Shown: piece after piece, positions 5,248 to 6,653 of the stretch
Position numbering within the stretch: the first letter of the stretch is position 1
Layout of the letters: the number at the start of each line of letters is the position of its first letter
Assembly: GCA_035541995.1 (NCBI GenBank)
Contig: DATKMG010000490.1
Span: 1-6,653, forward strand
DNA length: 6,653 nucleotides
Source of the DNA: DATKMG01 sp035541995
Lineage (GTDB): Bacteria > Acidobacteriota > Terriglobia > Versatilivoradales > Versatilivoraceae
Direction of reading: 5' to 3'
The notes under the pieces: model-generated
The model's input: the letters and a program-made list of their open reading frames with translations, nothing else
Told to the model about the DNA's origin: nothing
The model's database searches: none
Program-made: the position numbers and the translations under genes

Positions 5248-6653
5248 TTATTTAAAGTTCTCCACCAGCATCAGGTCGCCGCCGGACTGGTCTATCTGGT
5301 CGTACAGTGCCCAGCGGCGGTCCGGGGAGACCGAGAGGCAAAAGTGGAACTGACATCCGAGCACCGCGATTGTCTTTGTTTTTCGCGTGGCAAATTCGAA
5401 AAATCGGAGGCTATAGCCTCCTGTAGCGGGACCGGGCCGGGGGACGAAGTAAATTCCATCGTCCCATACAAGGTATGAAAGCCAGTATGTAACATCATCG
5501 AGAACCTGCTCGGATTCTCCTCCTTCGACCGGAATCCTCCACACGCCCTCGTTTGAGGCGTCAGTTCCACGATCAGTGAAAAAGATCGATTTACCGTCTG
5601 CGGACTCGATAGGGGCATAACCAGGGGGAAGCTTCTTAACAAGTACTACCGGCCCTCCCTCAGGCGGTACTTTTTTCATGCCCTCCAAATCATTGAAGTA
5701 AATCCAACGCCCATCTCTCGACCAGCTTGAATTCTCTGATAAGGAGGAGAACGTCAGGCGTCGGGGATTTCCACCACTAGCATTGATGACATAGACTTCT
5801 GTATGCCCTTCAACATTCGAATAGAAAGTCAAGCGGCGGCTATCAGGAGACCATTGGGGAAGCTCTGCATAACCCTTGCCAAAATGGGTCAATGGGATGG
5901 CATTCGCTCCATCCGCATCACAGACCCAAATCTCCAAACTGCCTGATCGGTCCGAACAGAAGGCAATCTTCTTTCCATCAGGAGAGTACTGCGCGTACGC
6001 GTCGAAACGTGTCGAAGCGATGAATTTGGTCGGCGGATTAGCTTTTCCCTGGGGAGAAGAGATCTCAATGCGCCAGATGTTGACATCAGATATCGCGTGA
6101 GTGTAGGCCAGGCGGAAACCCCGGCGGGAAATGGCCGGCTCGTAAGCATCCTGGCCAGCAGAAGACAATTTCAGCGGTTGGCTGGTGCCGGACGCTGCAA
6201 CTCTCCAGAGATTTCCCCCTGCTGAGTATACCAGTGCACTTCCATCCGGCACCCAGGCCACTCCTGAACGCAAACCAGATGAACTCTGGAATGTCAGACG
6301 GCGAGGTTCCCCAACCGGTTTAAGGTCAGGCGAGAGGTCCAACAGGTAGAGATCGCTGGCCCATGCAACCATTCGGCGGAAGGCCAGAGTATGGCCATCC
6401 GGCGAGAAGGCAGGACAACTGTCCATGGGGAAAATATTCGGGGACGTCTTTGTTAGAACCTGTTTTTCCCCGGTATCCATCATGTATAGGACCAAGTGGG
6501 AATTACTTCCTGGAGTTGTCTGATCAACCATTGCCAGGGCACGGCCATCCGGAGACCAGGAGAGGTACGGAACTGTAAAAGTACCGGCTGAAGTCAACTC
6601 CGTCAAGACCCGCTCCGGCCCTCCCAGAGGAGAGATCAAGACCACGGCCACCT
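5248..6653 (-). CDS. PD40/TolB-like beta-propeller protein, C-terminal part (partial)
   Basis: The reading frame is open through the right edge; 468 residues are visible and the true N-terminus is missing. The GTG at 6649-6651 is probably an internal Val codon. The visible part is a string of WD40-like PD40 repeats. Counting from that Val, clear or degenerate W/F-S-PDG-x-x-(I/L)-x-(F/Y) motifs fall near residues 31, 81, 132, 174, 222, 267, 309, 349, 396 and 440, a spacing of 40-50 that suggests about ten blades or two propeller lobes. The opening VVLISPLGGPERVLTE and the ending GGDLMLVENFK resemble the sensor region of acidobacterial Ser/Thr kinases and winged-helix regulators that carry TolB-like propellers. 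The missing part may thus encode a kinase or a DNA-binding domain with a membrane segment; this is inference. Such propellers bind protein or ligand partners, here unknown. It is convergent with the lipoprotein gene. Confidence 0.85.
   Translation of the reverse strand, partial: VAVVLISPLGGPERVLTELTSAGTFTVPYLSWSPDGRALAMVDQTTPGSNSHLVLYMMDTGEKQVLTKTSPNIFPMDSCPAFSPDGHTLAFRRMVAWASDLYLLDLSPDLKPVGEPRRLTFQSSSGLRSGVAWVPDGSALVYSAGGNLWRVAASGTSQPLKLSSAGQDAYEPAISRRGFRLAYTHAISDVNIWRIEISSPQGKANPPTKFIASTRFDAYAQYSPDGKKIAFCSDRSGSLEIWVCDADGANAIPLTHFGKGYAELPQWSPDSRRLTFYSNVEGHTEVYVINASGGNPRRLTFSSLSENSSWSRDGRWIYFNDLEGMKKVPPEGGPVVLVKKLPPGYAPIESADGKSIFFTDRGTDASNEGVWRIPVEGGESEQVLDDVTYWLSYLVWDDGIYFVPRPGPATGGYSLRFFEFATRKTKTIAVLGCQFHFCLSVSPDRRWALYDQIDQSGGDLMLVENFK
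5406..5421. repeat. Perfect 16-bp palindrome inside the propeller gene
   Basis: GGAGGCTA (5406-5413) is followed directly by its reverse complement TAGCCTCC (5414-5421), with no mismatch. It falls in the coding sequence for GGYSL in a late propeller blade. A palindrome of this length is expected by chance in roughly one in ten windows of this size, so its meaning is uncertain. Confidence 0.6.

Noticed and set aside
5234..5254. GTGTCAGGTGCC-like sequence at the propeller gene end, resembling REP-type palindromes near RAYT transposases
   Set aside because: Only a single imperfect half is present, it overlaps the stop codon, and no partner copy or transposase is in the window.

Overview
The window looks like chromosomal DNA of a moderately GC-balanced bacterium, most plausibly an Acidobacteriota member. 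The strongest lineage hint is the minus-strand beta-propeller protein. Its many SPDGR-type repeats and its DLMLVENFK C-terminus match the sensor halves of kinases and winged-helix regulators that are very common in that phylum. The lipoprotein built on an LssY_C domain fits the same group. This assignment is inference from protein style, not from a marker gene.

Left part (1-3685, plus strand): a housekeeping block made of the 3' end of coaBC (coenzyme A synthesis), a family 4 uracil-DNA glycosylase with an iron-sulfur cluster, and a complete priA (replication-restart helicase). The two gaps are 131 and 172 bp. The first holds a 9-bp-stem hairpin right after the coaBC stop. The second holds a clear degenerate heptanucleotide tandem repeat of nine units, ending 45 bp before priA. 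The glycosylase and PriA both deal with damaged DNA: one removes uracil and the other reloads the replisome at collapsed forks.

Middle part (3773-5020, plus strand): a two-domain lipoprotein with an N-terminal beta-rich region and a C-terminal LssY_C-like domain, preceded by a good ribosome binding site. Its gene contains a perfect 22-bp palindrome with no spacer, at the start of the LssY_C domain, and a second 9-bp-stem inverted repeat near its 3' end.

Right part (5021-6653): a 227-bp convergent gap without a believable gene or strong terminator, then the minus-strand PD40/TolB-like propeller protein. Its N-terminus lies beyond the window edge.

No tRNA, rRNA, CRISPR array, insertion sequence or defence system was seen. 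The protein-coding content is largely ordinary. The second-look items are the heptad repeat, the 22-bp palindrome, the undescribed LssY_C lipoprotein architecture and the extended N-terminus of the glycosylase.
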